Position numbers and translations under genes: made by a program. The notes beneath the pieces were generated by a model, which was given only the letters and a program-made list of their open reading frames with translations, was not told the origin of the DNA and did no database searches. A stretch of DNA of 64,000 nt, taken from contig NZ_PPXG01000004.1 in NCBI RefSeq assembly GCF_002909485.1, positions 248,001 to 312,000 of the forward strand, given 5' to 3'. Of the stretch, positions 17,583 to 30,676 are shown piece by piece (position 1 is the stretch's first letter; every line of letters begins with the position of its first letter). Source of the DNA: Stutzerimonas stutzeri (GTDB lineage Bacteria; Pseudomonadota; Gammaproteobacteria; Pseudomonadales; Pseudomonadaceae).

Positions 17583-19073
17583 ATGACCGATTCCCTGCCC
17601 GTCGCTCTGTACACCGCCGCCCAGGTGCGCGAACTCGATGCGCGCCTGATTGCCGATGGCACTTCTGGTTTCGAATTGATGCAGCGTGCCGCCCATGCCG
17701 CTTGGCGTGCGCTGCGCCGGCGCTGGCCGGATGCAGGTGCGGTTACCGTATTGGCCGGACGTGGCAATAACGCCGGCGATGGCTATCTGGTCGCGGCGCT
17801 GGCGCAACGCGCCGGTTGGCGGGTTGTCGTACTCGCGGTCGGTGATCCGCAGGCGTTGCAGGGCGATGCCGCGCAGGCTCGGGCCGAGGCGCAGGCATGT
17901 GGCGTGGCCATCGAGCCCTGGCACTCCGAGGCGTCGTTGCAGGGCGTGCTGGTGGATGCGCTGCTGGGCACCGGCATCGCCGGCGACGTGCGTGAGCCGT
18001 ATGCCTCTGCGATCCAGGCGATCAATGCCAGTCGGTTGCCGGTGCTGGCGATCGATCTGCCTTCCGGTCTCTGTGCCGACACTGGGCGGGTGCTGGGCCA
18101 TGCGGTGCACGCCGATCTGAGCGTCACCTTCATAGGGCTCAAGCTGGGCCTGTTCACCGCGGATGGTCCTGATCGCGTCGGCACGCTGGTGTTCGATGAT
18201 CTGCAGGCTGATCCGGCTATCGTCGCGCAGGTGGCGAGCGAGGCCGTACGCCTGGACCACGGCTCGCTGATACGCGTTGCGCCGCGCTCGCCGGTGGCGC
18301 ACAAGGGCAGCTTCGGTCAGGTGCTGGTGATTGGCGGCGATCTGGGAACTGGCGGCGCCGCACTGCTTAGTGCCGAGGCGGCGTTGCGCTGCGGTGCGGG
18401 CATGGTGACGCTGGCAACGCGTCCGGAGCATGTCACCGCTTCGCTGGTGCGCCGTCCGGAAATCATGTGCAGTGGCGTCGAGTCGACCTACGGCCTGACG
18501 GCGCTGGTCGAGCGCGCCGATGTGCTGGTGGTCGGCCCCGGCCTTGGCCAGGCGCCATGGGGACGTAGCTTGTTGTCGTTGGCGGCGCAGCGTCAGGCGC
18601 CGCAGGTATGGGATGCCGATGCCTTGAATCTGCTGGCGGCTGGTGCCGTCGAATTGCCGGCAGGAAGCGTGATCACGCCTCATCCTGGCGAGGCGGCCCG
18701 GCTGCTGCAATGCTCGGTCGCTGAAGTACAGGCTGATCGCGCCGCTGCAGCTCGCGCGCTGGCCCGGCGCTTTGGCTGCGTGGCGTTGCTCAAGGGCGCT
18801 GGCACGCTGGTCGCTGATCCAGACGGGCGGCTGGCGCTTTGTGATCGCGGCCATCCGGCGATGGCCAGTGCCGGCCTCGGCGATGTGCTGGCCGGCGTGA
18901 TCGGTGCCTTGCTGGCGCAGGACTTGATGCCATTCGACGCTGGCTGCCTGGCTGCTTGGCTGCATGCCGCCGCTGGTGAGCGCTTGGGTGAGCAGGGGCG
19001 TGGGCTGGCCGCCAGCGACCTGATTCCTGTTATCCGACAGTTGCTCGAGGAGCAGTCGCCATGTCTGAAGTGA
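17583..19073 (+). CDS. nnr: Bifunctional NAD(P)HX epimerase / ADP-dependent dehydratase
   Basis: Repairs hydrated NADH and NADPH. The N-terminal half (to about residue 210) is the YjeF_N epimerase with GRGNNAGDGY. The C-terminal half is the ribokinase-like ADP-dependent dehydratase with ITPHPGEAARLL, KGAGTLVADP and SAGLGDVLAGVIGALLAQ. Total length is about 496 residues, as expected. The start is uncertain: ATGs at 17568 and 17583 are both possible and neither has a strong ribosome site. The 3' end overlaps tsaE by 13 bases, which supports translational coupling. Confidence 0.95.
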   Translation: MTDSLPVALYTAAQVRELDARLIADGTSGFELMQRAAHAAWRALRRRWPDAGAVTVLAGRGNNAGDGYLVAALAQRAGWRVVVLAVGDPQALQGDAAQARAEAQACGVAIEPWHSEASLQGVLVDALLGTGIAGDVREPYASAIQAINASRLPVLAIDLPSGLCADTGRVLGHAVHADLSVTFIGLKLGLFTADGPDRVGTLVFDDLQADPAIVAQVASEAVRLDHGSLIRVAPRSPVAHKGSFGQVLVIGGDLGTGGAALLSAEAALRCGAGMVTLATRPEHVTASLVRRPEIMCSGVESTYGLTALVERADVLVVGPGLGQAPWGRSLLSLAAQRQAPQVWDADALNLLAAGAVELPAGSVITPHPGEAARLLQCSVAEVQADRAAAARALARRFGCVALLKGAGTLVADPDGRLALCDRGHPAMASAGLGDVLAGVIGALLAQDLMPFDAGCLAAWLHAAAGERLGEQGRGLAASDLIPVIRQLLEEQSPCLK

Positions 19074-19531
19074 TTCTGTATGCCGAGGACGAAGCGGCGA
19101 TGCTCGCCCTTGGTGCCCGTATTGCTCAGGCAAGTGGCGGTCGTGGCGTAATCTATCTGCACGGTGATCTCGGGGCGGGCAAGACCACGCTGTCGCGGGG
19201 GCTGATTCGCGGTTTTGGCCATGCAGGCAAGGTCAAGAGCCCCACCTTCACGCTGGTCGAGCCTTACGAACTGGGCGATGTGCAGGTTTTCCATTTCGAC
19301 CTCTACCGGCTGGTCGATCCGGAAGAGCTGGAGTTTCTTGGCATTCGCGACTATTTCGAGGGCAACGCCTTGTGCCTCATCGAGTGGCCGGAGCGCGGTG
19401 CCGGCGTTTTGCCAAAGGCCGACATGGACATTACCATTACGCCGCATGAGGCCGGCCGTACGCTGCGCCTGTCGCCCCATACTGTGCGGGGCGAAGCCTG
19501 GTGTGCCGCCCTGACCGACGGAGAACTATGA
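19061..19531 (+). CDS. tsaE: tRNA threonylcarbamoyladenosine synthesis ATPase
   Basis: P-loop ATPase that works with TsaB and TsaD to form t6A37 on ANN-reading tRNAs. The 156-residue product has Walker A GDLGAGKTT, KSPTFTLVEPY and the IEWPERG motif, all family hallmarks. It overlaps nnr upstream by 13 bases and amiB downstream through an ATGA. Confidence 0.97.
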   Translation: MSEVILYAEDEAAMLALGARIAQASGGRGVIYLHGDLGAGKTTLSRGLIRGFGHAGKVKSPTFTLVEPYELGDVQVFHFDLYRLVDPEELEFLGIRDYFEGNALCLIEWPERGAGVLPKADMDITITPHEAGRTLRLSPHTVRGEAWCAALTDGEL

Positions 19532-20964
19532 ATAACATGGGTTTGGGTATGCGCATTCGCACCCTGATTGGCGGCTTGGCGCTGTTGCTCTTGGCAACGG
19601 ACCTTTTCGCGGCCAGCGATGTGCAGAGTGTGCGTCTGTGGCGCGCGCCGGATAACACCCGCCTGGTGTTCGATCTGTCCGGGCCGGTCGAGCACAAGAT
19701 ATTCACGCTCACCGCGCCTGATCGGCTGGTCATTGATGTGACTGGTGCCACGCTGAAGGCTCAACTGGACCAGCTTGCTCTAAAAAACACTCCGGTCGCT
19801 GCCTTGCGCGCTGGTCAGCATGATGCCAATACACTGCGCGTGGTGGTCGACCTGCACGCGCCCGTTTCGCCGAAGAGTTTCAGCCTCGCGCCGAATCAAC
19901 AGTATGGCCATCGCCTGGTGGTCGACTTGTTCGATCAGGCGAGTTCGGCCCGTGCAGCAACCCAGCCGCCGGTTACCACTACGCCCGCTACCCCTGTCGC
20001 ACCCGTTTCGCCGACCCTGCCGGCAGTAAAGCTGCCCGCAACTCCTGGCGGAAAGCGTGACATCGTGATCGCGATCGACGCCGGCCACGGTGGCGAGGAC
20101 CCGGGAGCGATCGGGCCGGGCAAGGTCTACGAAAAGCATGTGGTGCTGCAGATATCCAAGGAGCTGCAGCGCCAGATAAACGCTGAAAAAGGCTTCCGCG
20201 CCGAACTGGTGCGTACCGGGGATTACTTCATTCCGTTGCGCAAGCGGACCGAGATTGCCCGTAAGAAAGGCGCCGATCTGTTCATTTCGATCCATGCCGA
20301 TGCTGCTCCCCGCACGGCGGCGTATGGAGCCTCGGTGTTCGCTCTTTCCGACCGCGGCGCCACCTCGGAAACTGCGCGCTGGCTGGCCGACAGCGAGAAC
20401 CGCTCGGACCTGATCGGTGGCGCTGGTAACCTGAGCCTTGGCGACAAGGATCAGATGCTCGCAGGCGTGCTGCTGGACCTGTCGATGACGGCTTCGTTGT
20501 CTTCCAGCCTCAACGTCGGGCAGAAAGTGCTGAGCAACATGGGGCGCATCACTCGGTTACACAAAAGTCGTGTCGAGCAGGCCGGTTTCATGGTGCTGAA
20601 ATCTCCGGATATTCCATCGATCCTGGTAGAGACAGGTTTCATTTCGAACCCTTCCGAGGCGAAGAAGCTGCAGACCTCCAGCCATCAGCAAGCCCTGGCG
20701 CGGTCTGTCCATAGCGGGGTGCGGCAGTTTTTCCACGAGAATCCGCCTCCAGGCACCTACATTGCCTGGCTGCGCGATTCCGGCAAGATTGCAGCGGGGC
20801 CCCGCGAGCATGTCGTGCGCTCGGGCGAAAGCCTGGCGCTGCTTGCCCAGCGCTATCAAGTCAGTCTGGCTGCCTTGCGCAGTGCAAATCGCCTCAGCAA
20901 TGACGTGATCAAGGTCGGTCAAACCCTGAATATCCCCGCTACCACGCTGGCTTCCCAGCCATGA
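19528..20964 (+). CDS. amiB: N-acetylmuramoyl-L-alanine amidase with AMIN and LysM domains
   Basis: Periplasmic zinc amidase that splits septal peptidoglycan between MurNAc and the peptide during daughter-cell separation. The product is 478 residues. It has an N-terminal export signal (about residues 1-27), an AMIN domain, a T/P/A-rich linker, the Amidase_3 catalytic domain ([14 protein letters not shown], the late HADA segment, [12 protein letters not shown]) and a C-terminal LysM ([16 protein letters not shown]). Activity of such enzymes is normally controlled by EnvC/NlpD activators. The ATG overlaps the tsaE stop and its own stop overlaps mutL, so it lies inside a tight operon. Confidence 0.96.
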   Translation: MNNMGLGMRIRTLIGGLALLLLATDLFAASDVQSVRLWRAPDNTRLVFDLSGPVEHKIFTLTAPDRLVIDVTGATLKAQLDQLALKNTPVAALRAGQHDANTLRVVVDLHAPVSPKSFSLAPNQQYGHRLVVDLFDQASSARAATQPPVTTTPATPVAPVSPTLPAVKLPATPGGKRDIVIAIDAGHGGEDPGAIGPGKVYEKHVVLQISKELQRQINAEKGFRAELVRTGDYFIPLRKRTEIARKKGADLFISIHADAAPRTAAYGASVFALSDRGATSETARWLADSENRSDLIGGAGNLSLGDKDQMLAGVLLDLSMTASLSSSLNVGQKVLSNMGRITRLHKSRVEQAGFMVLKSPDIPSILVETGFISNPSEAKKLQTSSHQQALARSVHSGVRQFFHENPPPGTYIAWLRDSGKIAAGPREHVVRSGESLALLAQRYQVSLAALRSANRLSNDVIKVGQTLNIPATTLASQP

Positions 20965-22838
20965 CCGATACTCCGCGCATCCAGCTGCTCAGTCCGCGGT
21001 TGGCGAACCAGATCGCCGCGGGTGAGGTGGTCGAACGCCCGGCTTCGGTGATCAAGGAGTTGCTGGAGAACAGCCTTGATTCCGGCGCGACTCGAATCGA
21101 GGTGGATGTCGAGCAAGGCGGAGTGAAGCTGTTACGCGTGCGCGACGACGGTTGCGGCATTGCGCAGGATGACCTGCCGCTAGCCCTGGCCCGCCATGCC
21201 ACTAGCAAGATTCGCGATCTGGAAGACCTTGAGCGGGTCATGAGCCTGGGCTTTCGTGGCGAAGCGCTGGCTTCGATCAGTTCCGTCTCGCGTCTGACCA
21301 TGACCTCGCGTACCGCTGACGCCGGCGAAGCCTGGCAGGTGGAAACCGAAGGGCGGGAAATGGAAGCGCGAGTGCAGCCCGCGGCGCATCCCGTCGGTAC
21401 TTCCGTCGAGGTCCGCGACCTGTTCTTCAATACGCCGGCGAGGCGCAAGTTTTTGCGCACCGAGAAAACCGAGTTCGACCACCTGCAGGAAGTAATCAAG
21501 CGCCTGGCGCTGGCGCGGTTCGACGTTGCCTTCCATCTGCGTCATAACGGCAAAGCAGTGCTGGCGCTGCATCAGGCCAGTGACGATGCATCGCGTGCGC
21601 GACGGGTGGCAGCGGTTTGCGGTTCAGCGTTTCTTGAACAGGCGCTGCCTATCGAGATCGAGCGCAACGGGTTGCGGTTGTGGGGCTGGGTTGGGCTACC
21701 AACGTTCTCGCGCAGTCAGGCGGATTTGCAGTACTTCTACGTCAACGGACGCATGGTGCGCGACAAGCTGGTCGCCCATGCCGTGCGTCAGGCCTACCGC
21801 GACGTACTCTTCAATGGACGACACCCGACCTTCGTGCTCTTCCTCGATGTCGACCCTGCGGTGGTGGACGTCAATGTACATCCGACCAAGCATGAGGTGC
21901 GCTTCCGTGACAGCCGCATGGTGCATGACTTCCTCTACGGCACGTTGCATCGCGCGCTAGGAGATGTGCGCCCGGAGGACCAGCTGGCGGCACCGGCGAG
22001 TGTGACGTCGATGACCCAAGCGTCGGGACTGGCCGCTGGCGAGTTTTCGGGCCAAAACGAAATGAGCCTGGCTGCGAGCGTGCTGGAGCGGCCGCAGGGC
22101 GAGGCGCCTGCCTGGCGCGGCGCTGGCGCCGGCTATCAGGCACCAAGGCCTGCGCCCGCGGGCTACACCGCCGAAGCCCAGGGCGCCTATCGTGAGTTTT
22201 TCACGCCGCTACCCGAGAGCGGCTCCGCTGCTTTGCCGGCCAGCCAGGATGACGTCCCGCCGCTTGGGTATGCGCTGGCGCAGCTCAAAGGGGTCTATAT
22301 CCTCGCTGAGAACGCTCAAGGCATGGTGCTGGTCGATATGCATGCGGCCCATGAGCGTATTACCTATGAGCGGCTGAAAACCGCAATGGCCAGCGAAGGG
22401 CTACGCGGTCAGCCACTGCTGGTGCCTGAATCCATCGCAGTCAGCCAGCGTGAGGCTGATTGTGCCGAAGAGCACGGCCAATGGTTCCAGAAGCTTGGTT
22501 TTGAGCTGCAGCGGCTGGGCCCGGAGACGTTGGCGATTCGGCAGACGCCCTCCCTGCTCAAGCAGGCGCAGGCCACTCAGTTGGTGCGTGACGTGCTCGC
22601 TGATCTGCTGGAGTACGGCACCAGTGACCGGATTCAGGCGCATCTCAATGAACTTTTGGCGACCATGGCCTGCCACGGTGCTGTACGCGCCAATCGGCGG
22701 CTGACTCTGCCCGAGATGAACGGCTTGCTACGCGACATGGAGCACACCGAGCGCAGCGGGCAATGCAATCATGGGCGTCCCACCTGGACGCAGCTCGGCA
22801 TGGACGAGCTGGATAAGCTTTTCCTGCGCGGCCGCTGA
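20961..22838 (+). CDS. mutL: DNA mismatch repair protein MutL (endonuclease type)
   Basis: Mismatch-repair mediator of 625 residues. The N-terminal GHKL ATPase has [23 protein letters not shown] and GFRGEAL. A variable linker follows, then a C-terminal dimerisation domain. The metal-binding endonuclease motif is present as [12 protein letters not shown], with a partner CNHGRP near the C-terminus, and a clamp-binding-like QPLLVP lies between. That fits lineages without MutH, where MutL itself nicks the new strand. The ATG overlaps the amiB stop. Confidence 0.98.
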   Translation: MTDTPRIQLLSPRLANQIAAGEVVERPASVIKELLENSLDSGATRIEVDVEQGGVKLLRVRDDGCGIAQDDLPLALARHATSKIRDLEDLERVMSLGFRGEALASISSVSRLTMTSRTADAGEAWQVETEGREMEARVQPAAHPVGTSVEVRDLFFNTPARRKFLRTEKTEFDHLQEVIKRLALARFDVAFHLRHNGKAVLALHQASDDASRARRVAAVCGSAFLEQALPIEIERNGLRLWGWVGLPTFSRSQADLQYFYVNGRMVRDKLVAHAVRQAYRDVLFNGRHPTFVLFLDVDPAVVDVNVHPTKHEVRFRDSRMVHDFLYGTLHRALGDVRPEDQLAAPASVTSMTQASGLAAGEFSGQNEMSLAASVLERPQGEAPAWRGAGAGYQAPRPAPAGYTAEAQGAYREFFTPLPESGSAALPASQDDVPPLGYALAQLKGVYILAENAQGMVLVDMHAAHERITYERLKTAMASEGLRGQPLLVPESIAVSQREADCAEEHGQWFQKLGFELQRLGPETLAIRQTPSLLKQAQATQLVRDVLADLLEYGTSDRIQAHLNELLATMACHGAVRANRRLTLPEMNGLLRDMEHTERSGQCNHGRPTWTQLGMDELDKLFLRGR

Positions 22839-22920
22839 TCAACCTTTGCTGCAGCTTGCGATGCTTGCAGCCTGCAGTCTGCCGCCGGAAACTATGCGGC
22901 CATGCCCGCCGAGCCTGTCG

Positions 22921-23892
22921 ATGTCTTCCCTGCCACCTGTCATCTTTCTCATGGGCCCGACCGCATCGGGCAAAACCGATCTCGCGCTGGAGCTGGCTCG
23001 TGTGCTGCCTTGCGAGCTGATCAGCGTTGATTCGGCGCTGGTTTATCGAGGCATGGACATCGGGACGGCGAAGCCTTCCCCTGAAGTGTTGGCAGAGTTT
23101 CCGCACCGCCTGGTAGACATTCGAGACCCGGCCGAGAGCTATTCGGCGGCCGAGTTCAGTACCGATGCGTTGGCAGCCATGGCAGAAATAACCGCTGCCG
23201 GCCGCATTCCTCTCCTGGTTGGCGGAACCATGTTGTATTTCAAGGCGTTGCAGGAAGGCCTGGCCGACATGCCAGCGGCCGATCCACTGGTGCGCGCCGA
23301 ACTCGAGGCGCTGGCTGCAGCCGAGGGCCTGCAGGCGCTGCATGATCAGTTGGCGAAGGTCGATCCTGAATCTGCGGCGCGAATTCATCCCAACGACCCG
23401 CAGCGTTTGGTGCGAGCGTTGGAGGTATATCGCATCAGTGGATCGACCATGAGCGAGCACCGCGCCCGACAAAGGTCGCAAAAAGCCGTCGCAGACGCTC
23501 CAGGCTCAGGAGTCTTGCCTTATACTGTGGCGCAATTGTGCATCGCTCCGGCGCAACGCCACATCCTGCATGAGCGTATCGAAAGACGTTTCGTGCACAT
23601 GGTTGAACAGGGCTTTGTCGAAGAGGTCGAAGCCCTGAGGCACCGCGGGGATCTGCACCTTGGCATGCCGTCGATTCGAGCGGTCGGTTATCGTCAGGTC
23701 TGGGAATACCTGGACGGATCATCGTCCCGAGAGGAAATGGTTGCACGCGGCATCATCGCGACCCGGCAACTGGCCAAAAGGCAATTCACTTGGTTGCGAA
23801 GCTGGGGGGAGTTGCACTGGTTGGACAGTTTGTCCCGCGACAATCTGCCGCGCGCATTGAAATACCTGCAATCGCTCTCCATATTGAGCTGA
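22921..23892 (+). CDS. miaA: tRNA dimethylallyltransferase
   Basis: Adds a dimethylallyl group to A37 of tRNAs reading UNN codons. The 323-residue product has the P-loop [40 protein letters not shown] and the [14 protein letters not shown] segment. I place the start at 22921 ([14 protein letters not shown]). The frame is open back to 22771, but that part overlaps mutL and then a GC/T-rich spacer. In enterobacteria miaA and hfq share an operon, and the order is the same here. Confidence 0.97.
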   Translation: MSSLPPVIFLMGPTASGKTDLALELARVLPCELISVDSALVYRGMDIGTAKPSPEVLAEFPHRLVDIRDPAESYSAAEFSTDALAAMAEITAAGRIPLLVGGTMLYFKALQEGLADMPAADPLVRAELEALAAAEGLQALHDQLAKVDPESAARIHPNDPQRLVRALEVYRISGSTMSEHRARQRSQKAVADAPGSGVLPYTVAQLCIAPAQRHILHERIERRFVHMVEQGFVEEVEALRHRGDLHLGMPSIRAVGYRQVWEYLDGSSSREEMVARGIIATRQLAKRQFTWLRSWGELHWLDSLSRDNLPRALKYLQSLSILS

Positions 23893-23973
23893 CACTGCAA
23901 ATTGACCGTCTATTCTCAGACAAGTGGATCGTCGGTTGTACTTTTAGAACACTAATGAAAACAGATCCTCTAA

Positions 23974-24240
<267 letters not shown>

Positions 24241-24251
24241 GGTAGGTTTCT

Positions 24252-25553
24252 TTGTTCTTCGAACGTCCCGGTGGCGGCGAGCGGGCTATCCTGGTGCATT
24301 TGGATGGCCAGGACCCCGCGGCGCGCGAGGACCCTCAGGAGTTCCAGGAGCTGGCGCGCTCGGCTGGTGCCGAGGCGGTTGGCTTCGTCAATGTGCCCCG
24401 GCATCAGCCATCGGCGAAGTTCCTGATCGGCAGCGGCAAGGTCGAAGAGTTGCATGACCTCGTCAAGGATGGCGAGGCCGAGCTGGTGATCTTCAATCAC
24501 ACGCTAACGCCCAGCCAGGAGCGTAACCTCGAGCGTGCTCTCGAGTGTCGCGTGCTTGATCGTACTGGTCTGATCCTGGATATCTTCGCCCAGCGTGCGC
24601 GTACCCATGAGGGTAAGCTGCAGGTCGAGCTGGCGCAGCTCGAACACATGAGTACGCGCCTGGTTCGCGGCTGGACTCACTTGGAACGACAGAAGGGCGG
24701 TATCGGTCTGCGTGGTCCGGGTGAGACGCAGCTGGAAACCGACCGTCGACTGTTACGTGTGCGCATCCGGCAGATCAAGCAGCGGCTGGAGAAGGTTCGC
24801 GGGCAGCGCGAGCAAGCCAGGCGTGGTCGTCGCAGGGCTGATATTCCTTCCGTTTCTCTGGTCGGCTACACCAACGCGGGCAAGTCGACGCTGTTCAATG
24901 CGCTCACCGAGTCCGACGTGTACGCGGCCAATCAGCTGTTTGCCACCCTCGATCCGACCCTGCGCCGGCTGGAACTGGACGATATCGGTCCGGTGATTCT
25001 GGCTGACACGGTAGGTTTCATTCGCCATCTGCCGCACAAGTTGGTGGAGTCGTTTCGGGCAACGCTGGAGGAGTCGAGCAACGCCGATCTTCTGCTGCAT
25101 GTCATTGACGCACATGAGCCCGAACGCGATCAGCAGATCGAGCAGGTGCTGGCAGTTCTCGCTGAGATCGGCGCAAACGAGCTACCGATGCTGGAAATCT
25201 ACAACAAGCTTGACTTGATGGACGGCATCGAGCCGCAGATCCAGCGCGATGCTGATGGTCGACCGCAACGTGTTTGGGTGTCTGCGCGGGATGGATTGGG
25301 TATGGATCTGGTTCGCCAGGCGATCTCCGAGCTGCTGGGCAATGACCTGTTTGTCGGTACTCTTTGCTTGCCGCAGAGGCTTGGTCGGCTGCGCGCCCAG
25401 TTCTTCGAGCTCAGCGCTGTTCAGCGCGAGACACATGATGAAGAAGGTGGCAGTCTGCTGGAAGTTCGTCTGCCTCGAATCGAATTGAACCGTTTGATCA
25501 GTCGCGAAGGGTTGCGCGTGGATGAGTTCATCGCGCAACACACTTTGCAATAA
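24252..25553 (+). CDS. hflX: Ribosome-associated GTPase HflX
   Basis: GTPase that splits stalled or heat-damaged 70S ribosomes. The 433-residue product has an N-terminal HflX domain with a helical linker (GGIGLRGPGETQLETDRR) and a G domain with GYTNAGKST, DTVGFI and NKLD. The start is a TTG at 24252 (residues LFFERPGGG) behind GAGGTAGG. No later ATG keeps the family N-terminus, so the TTG is well supported. It continues the miaA-hfq-hflX-hflKC order. Confidence 0.96.
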   Translation: MFFERPGGGERAILVHLDGQDPAAREDPQEFQELARSAGAEAVGFVNVPRHQPSAKFLIGSGKVEELHDLVKDGEAELVIFNHTLTPSQERNLERALECRVLDRTGLILDIFAQRARTHEGKLQVELAQLEHMSTRLVRGWTHLERQKGGIGLRGPGETQLETDRRLLRVRIRQIKQRLEKVRGQREQARRGRRRADIPSVSLVGYTNAGKSTLFNALTESDVYAANQLFATLDPTLRRLELDDIGPVILADTVGFIRHLPHKLVESFRATLEESSNADLLLHVIDAHEPERDQQIEQVLAVLAEIGANELPMLEIYNKLDLMDGIEPQIQRDADGRPQRVWVSARDGLGMDLVRQAISELLGNDLFVGTLCLPQRLGRLRAQFFELSAVQRETHDEEGGSLLEVRLPRIELNRLISREGLRVDEFIAQHTLQ

Positions 25554-25651
25554 AGCCTCCGTCGGCAATTTCGCCGGTCGTTAGGGGCTTTCTGTAGCAT
25601 TGGTGGGCGCGCCGTGGGCGCGCCTTAAGCTTTATTAGAATGGAGAGCGCT

Positions 25652-26833
25652 ATGGCTTGGAATGAGCCGGGTGGCAACTCGAACAACCAGGATCCCTGGG
25701 GCAGTGGTGGTGGTGGCGGTGGTCGTCGCGGTGGCGGTGGCGACCAGAAGGGCCCGCCGGATCTCGATGAAGCTTTCCGTAAGCTACAGGACAGCCTGAA
25801 CGGCATGTTCGGTGGCAAGAAGCGTGGTGGCGGAAACCTTGGCGGCAGCGGCAAGCGGGGCGGCTTTGGTTTGGTTTGGATTGCTTTGGTCGTGCTGCTG
25901 GCGGTATGGCTGTTCAATGCCATCTATATCGTCGACGAGCAGGAGCAGGCAGTGGTGCTTCGCTTCGGTAAGTATCACGAAACGGTCGGTCCGGGCCTCA
26001 ATATCTATTTCCCGCCGATTGATCGCAAGTTCCAGGAGAACGTCACCCGCGAGCGCTCCTATAGCAAGCAGGGCCAGATGCTCACCGAGGATGAGAATAT
26101 CATCGAGGTGCCGCTCACCGTTCAATACAAGGTCAGCAATCTGCAGTCCTTCGTACTCAACGTCGATCAGCCTGAGGTGAGCTTGCAGCACGCCACCGAC
26201 AGTGCCGTTCGCCACGTGGTGGGTTCGACTGCTATGGACCAGGTGCTCACCGAGGGCCGTGAGGTCATGGCTGGTGAGGTCAAGGAGCGTCTGCAGCGAT
26301 TCCTCGACAACTACAGTACCGGTATCGTTGTCACGCAGGTCAACCTTCAGAGTGCGGCTGCGCCGCGCGAAGTGCAGGAAGCGTTCGATGACGTGATTCG
26401 TGCGCGTGAAGATGAGCAGCGTGAGAAGAATCAGGCCGAATCCTACGCCAACGGGGTCATCCCTGAGGCTCGTGGTCAGGCCCAGCGGATGCTGGAAGAA
26501 GCCAGTGGTTATCGCGATGCGGTGATTTCTCGCGCCCAGGGTGAGGCTGACCGCTTCAGCAAGCTGGTCGCCGAGTATCGCAAGGCGCCGGAAGTTACGC
26601 GCGAGCGTCTGTATCTGGAAACCATGCAGGAAGTCATGAGCAACACCAGCAAAGTCATGGTTAGCGGTGATGGTGGGCAGAACCTGCTCTATCTGCCGCT
26701 GGACAAGATGATCAATAGTCGTGGCGCGAGCACGCCGGCCCCTGCTGGGGTTGCGTCGGGCGCGGCGACTCAGGGCACTCGCCTGCCGCCGGAGCTGGAT
26801 CCACGTGAAGTTCGTACGAGGGAGAGTCGCTGA
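25652..26833 (+). CDS. hflK: HflK, subunit of the HflKC membrane complex
   Basis: SPFH/prohibitin-family inner-membrane protein that, with HflC, encloses FtsH and modulates its proteolysis. The N-terminus is strongly glycine-rich (GSGGGGGGRRGGGG), followed by a single membrane helix near residues 73-92, the SPFH domain and a long helical tail (EDEQREKNQAESYANG). An ATG at 25640 is also in frame, but GGAGA sits between the two ATGs at the right distance for the start at 25652, giving 393 residues. The stop overlaps the hflC start. Confidence 0.95.
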   Translation: MAWNEPGGNSNNQDPWGSGGGGGGRRGGGGDQKGPPDLDEAFRKLQDSLNGMFGGKKRGGGNLGGSGKRGGFGLVWIALVVLLAVWLFNAIYIVDEQEQAVVLRFGKYHETVGPGLNIYFPPIDRKFQENVTRERSYSKQGQMLTEDENIIEVPLTVQYKVSNLQSFVLNVDQPEVSLQHATDSAVRHVVGSTAMDQVLTEGREVMAGEVKERLQRFLDNYSTGIVVTQVNLQSAAAPREVQEAFDDVIRAREDEQREKNQAESYANGVIPEARGQAQRMLEEASGYRDAVISRAQGEADRFSKLVAEYRKAPEVTRERLYLETMQEVMSNTSKVMVSGDGGQNLLYLPLDKMINSRGASTPAPAGVASGAATQGTRLPPELDPREVRTRESR

Positions 26834-27699
26834 TGAGCAATAAATCCCTTACGGCCCTGATTGTGGGTGTGGTGCTCGCGATCGTCCTGTGGAACAGCTT
26901 TTACATCGTCTCGCAGACAGAGCGTGCGGTGATGCTGCGCTTTGGTCGGATCGTCGAACCTGACGTGAAGCCGGGTCTGCATATGAAGATTCCGTACGTG
27001 AACTCGGTGCGCAAGTTCGATGCGCGACTGTTGACGCTGGATACCACCACCTCGCGCTTCCTGACCTTGGAGAAGAAAGCGCTAATGGTCGACTCCTATG
27101 CCAAATGGCGTGTGGATGATGCCGAGCGTTTCTACACTGCTACTTCGGGTGTGAAGCAGATCGCTGACGAGCGTCTGGCTCGTCGTCTTGAGGCGGCCCT
27201 GCGCGACCAGTTCGGTAAGCGGACGCTGCATGAATCGGTATCTGGGCAGCGTGACGAGTTGATGGCTCAGGTAACTACCAGCCTGAATCGCGCCGTTCAG
27301 CAGGAGCTTGGTATCGAAGTCGTCGACGTGCGCGTCAAGGGCATCGATCTTCCGCGCGAAGTGAACCGAAGCGTGTTCGAGCGCATGAGCTCCGAGCGTG
27401 AGCGCGAGGCTCGTGAGCATCGCGCCAAAGGTAAGGAGCTTGCGGAGGGCATCCGTGCCGATGCTGATCGTCAGCGGCGGGTACTGTTGGCCGAGGCGTT
27501 CCGCGAGGCTGAAGAGTTGCGCGGTGATGGCGATGCGCGCGCTGCGTCGATCTATGCCTCGGCGTACGGGCTGGATCAGGAGTTCTATGCGTTCCACCGC
27601 AGCCTGCAGGCCTACCGAGAAAGCTTCTCCAGCAAGGAAGACGTGTTGGTGCTCGATGCTAAGAGCGACTTCTTCCGCTATCTGGAAAGCAGCAAGTAG
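26833..27699 (+). CDS. hflC: HflC, subunit of the HflKC membrane complex
   Basis: Partner of HflK with the same topology: an N-terminal membrane helix (about residues 7-25), an SPFH domain with FYIVSQTERAVMLRFGR, and a charged helical C-terminal part. At 288 residues it is full length. Its ATG shares bases with the hflK stop (TGATG), so the two are translationally coupled for 1:1 assembly. A GNRA-capped hairpin begins 25 bases after its stop. Confidence 0.97.
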   Translation: MSNKSLTALIVGVVLAIVLWNSFYIVSQTERAVMLRFGRIVEPDVKPGLHMKIPYVNSVRKFDARLLTLDTTTSRFLTLEKKALMVDSYAKWRVDDAERFYTATSGVKQIADERLARRLEAALRDQFGKRTLHESVSGQRDELMAQVTTSLNRAVQQELGIEVVDVRVKGIDLPREVNRSVFERMSSEREREAREHRAKGKELAEGIRADADRQRRVLLAEAFREAEELRGDGDARAASIYASAYGLDQEFYAFHRSLQAYRESFSSKEDVLVLDAKSDFFRYLESSK

Positions 27700-27723
27700 C
27701 GCTTCATGGCGCCCAGTAGGTTT

Positions 27724-27749
27724 CCCGGTGACACGAGAGTGTCGCCGGG
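27724..27749 (+). repeat. Stable hairpin with GAGA tetraloop after hflC
   Basis: An 11-pair stem (one G-U pair) closes a GAGA loop of the GNRA class. No T-tract follows, so it is more likely an mRNA 3'-end or protein-binding structure than a terminator. Confidence 0.6.
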
Positions 27750-27777
27750 TGACCGGTGGGGAAAAGATTGCTATGAT
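27749..27777 (+). promoter_or_regulatory. Candidate promoter between hflC and hisZ
   Basis: GTGACC (4 of 6 to the -35 consensus), a 17-base spacer and TATGAT preceded by TGC (extended -10). The start point would fall near 27784, exactly where the next hairpin begins, so transcripts for hisZ-purA would start with a stem-loop. Confidence 0.4.
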
Positions 27778-27783
27778 CCGCGA

Positions 27784-27806
27784 GCCGGGAAAATCCCGGC
27801 TTTTTT
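27784..27806 (+). terminator. Intrinsic terminator after the hfq-hflC series
   Basis: A seven-pair GCCGGGA/TCCCGGC stem with an AAA loop, followed by six T. The downstream 175 bases to hisZ contain further small palindromes but no credible gene. Confidence 0.8.
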
Positions 27807-27981
27807 GCGTCTGTGCCCCAGAGGTCGCAGGCTATCCCAGGCATGCAGTGGTCATGCCGATCCCCTCAGGGGCGTGGCTCGGATGCCATGATTCGAATAC
27901 AACTGCACGCGACCGATGGCCAGCTGAGGCTGCTGCCGCGGTTTTCGTCTGGGCTTACCGGAACGAGAGGTGATTTCGCGA

Positions 27982-30554
<2,573 letters not shown>

Positions 30555-30564
30555 TTACGGACTC

Positions 30565-30596
30565 AGCAAAAGACCGCCTTCGGGCGGTTTTTTGCT
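30565..30596 (+). terminator. Intrinsic terminator after purA
   Basis: AGCAAAAGACCGCC-TTCG-GGCGGTTTTTTGCT: a near-perfect stem with a UUCG tetraloop and a T6 run, 10 bases after the purA stop. Confidence 0.92.
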
Positions 30597-30676
30597 GTGT
30601 GCGGGTGTGCGCTGAAGAGAACGAGATCGGCTTGGGCTCGCTCGATGAGTGCGTCGGTTGGCTGGGTGCTTAAACG

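Noticed and set aside
17280-19133. 617-residue minus-strand frame opposite nnr
   Set aside because: Antisense to a well-conserved bifunctional enzyme. Composition is Arg/Gln/His-rich with no domain.
25528-25923. Proline-rich minus-strand frame opposite the start of hflK
   Set aside because: It is the reverse of the glycine-rich HflK N-terminus, so its composition is fully explained.
27807-27981. Possible small gene between hflC and hisZ (DUF2065 expected)
   Set aside because: No frame gives a hydrophobic DUF2065-like product. The frames present overlap hisZ out of frame and lack a ribosome site.
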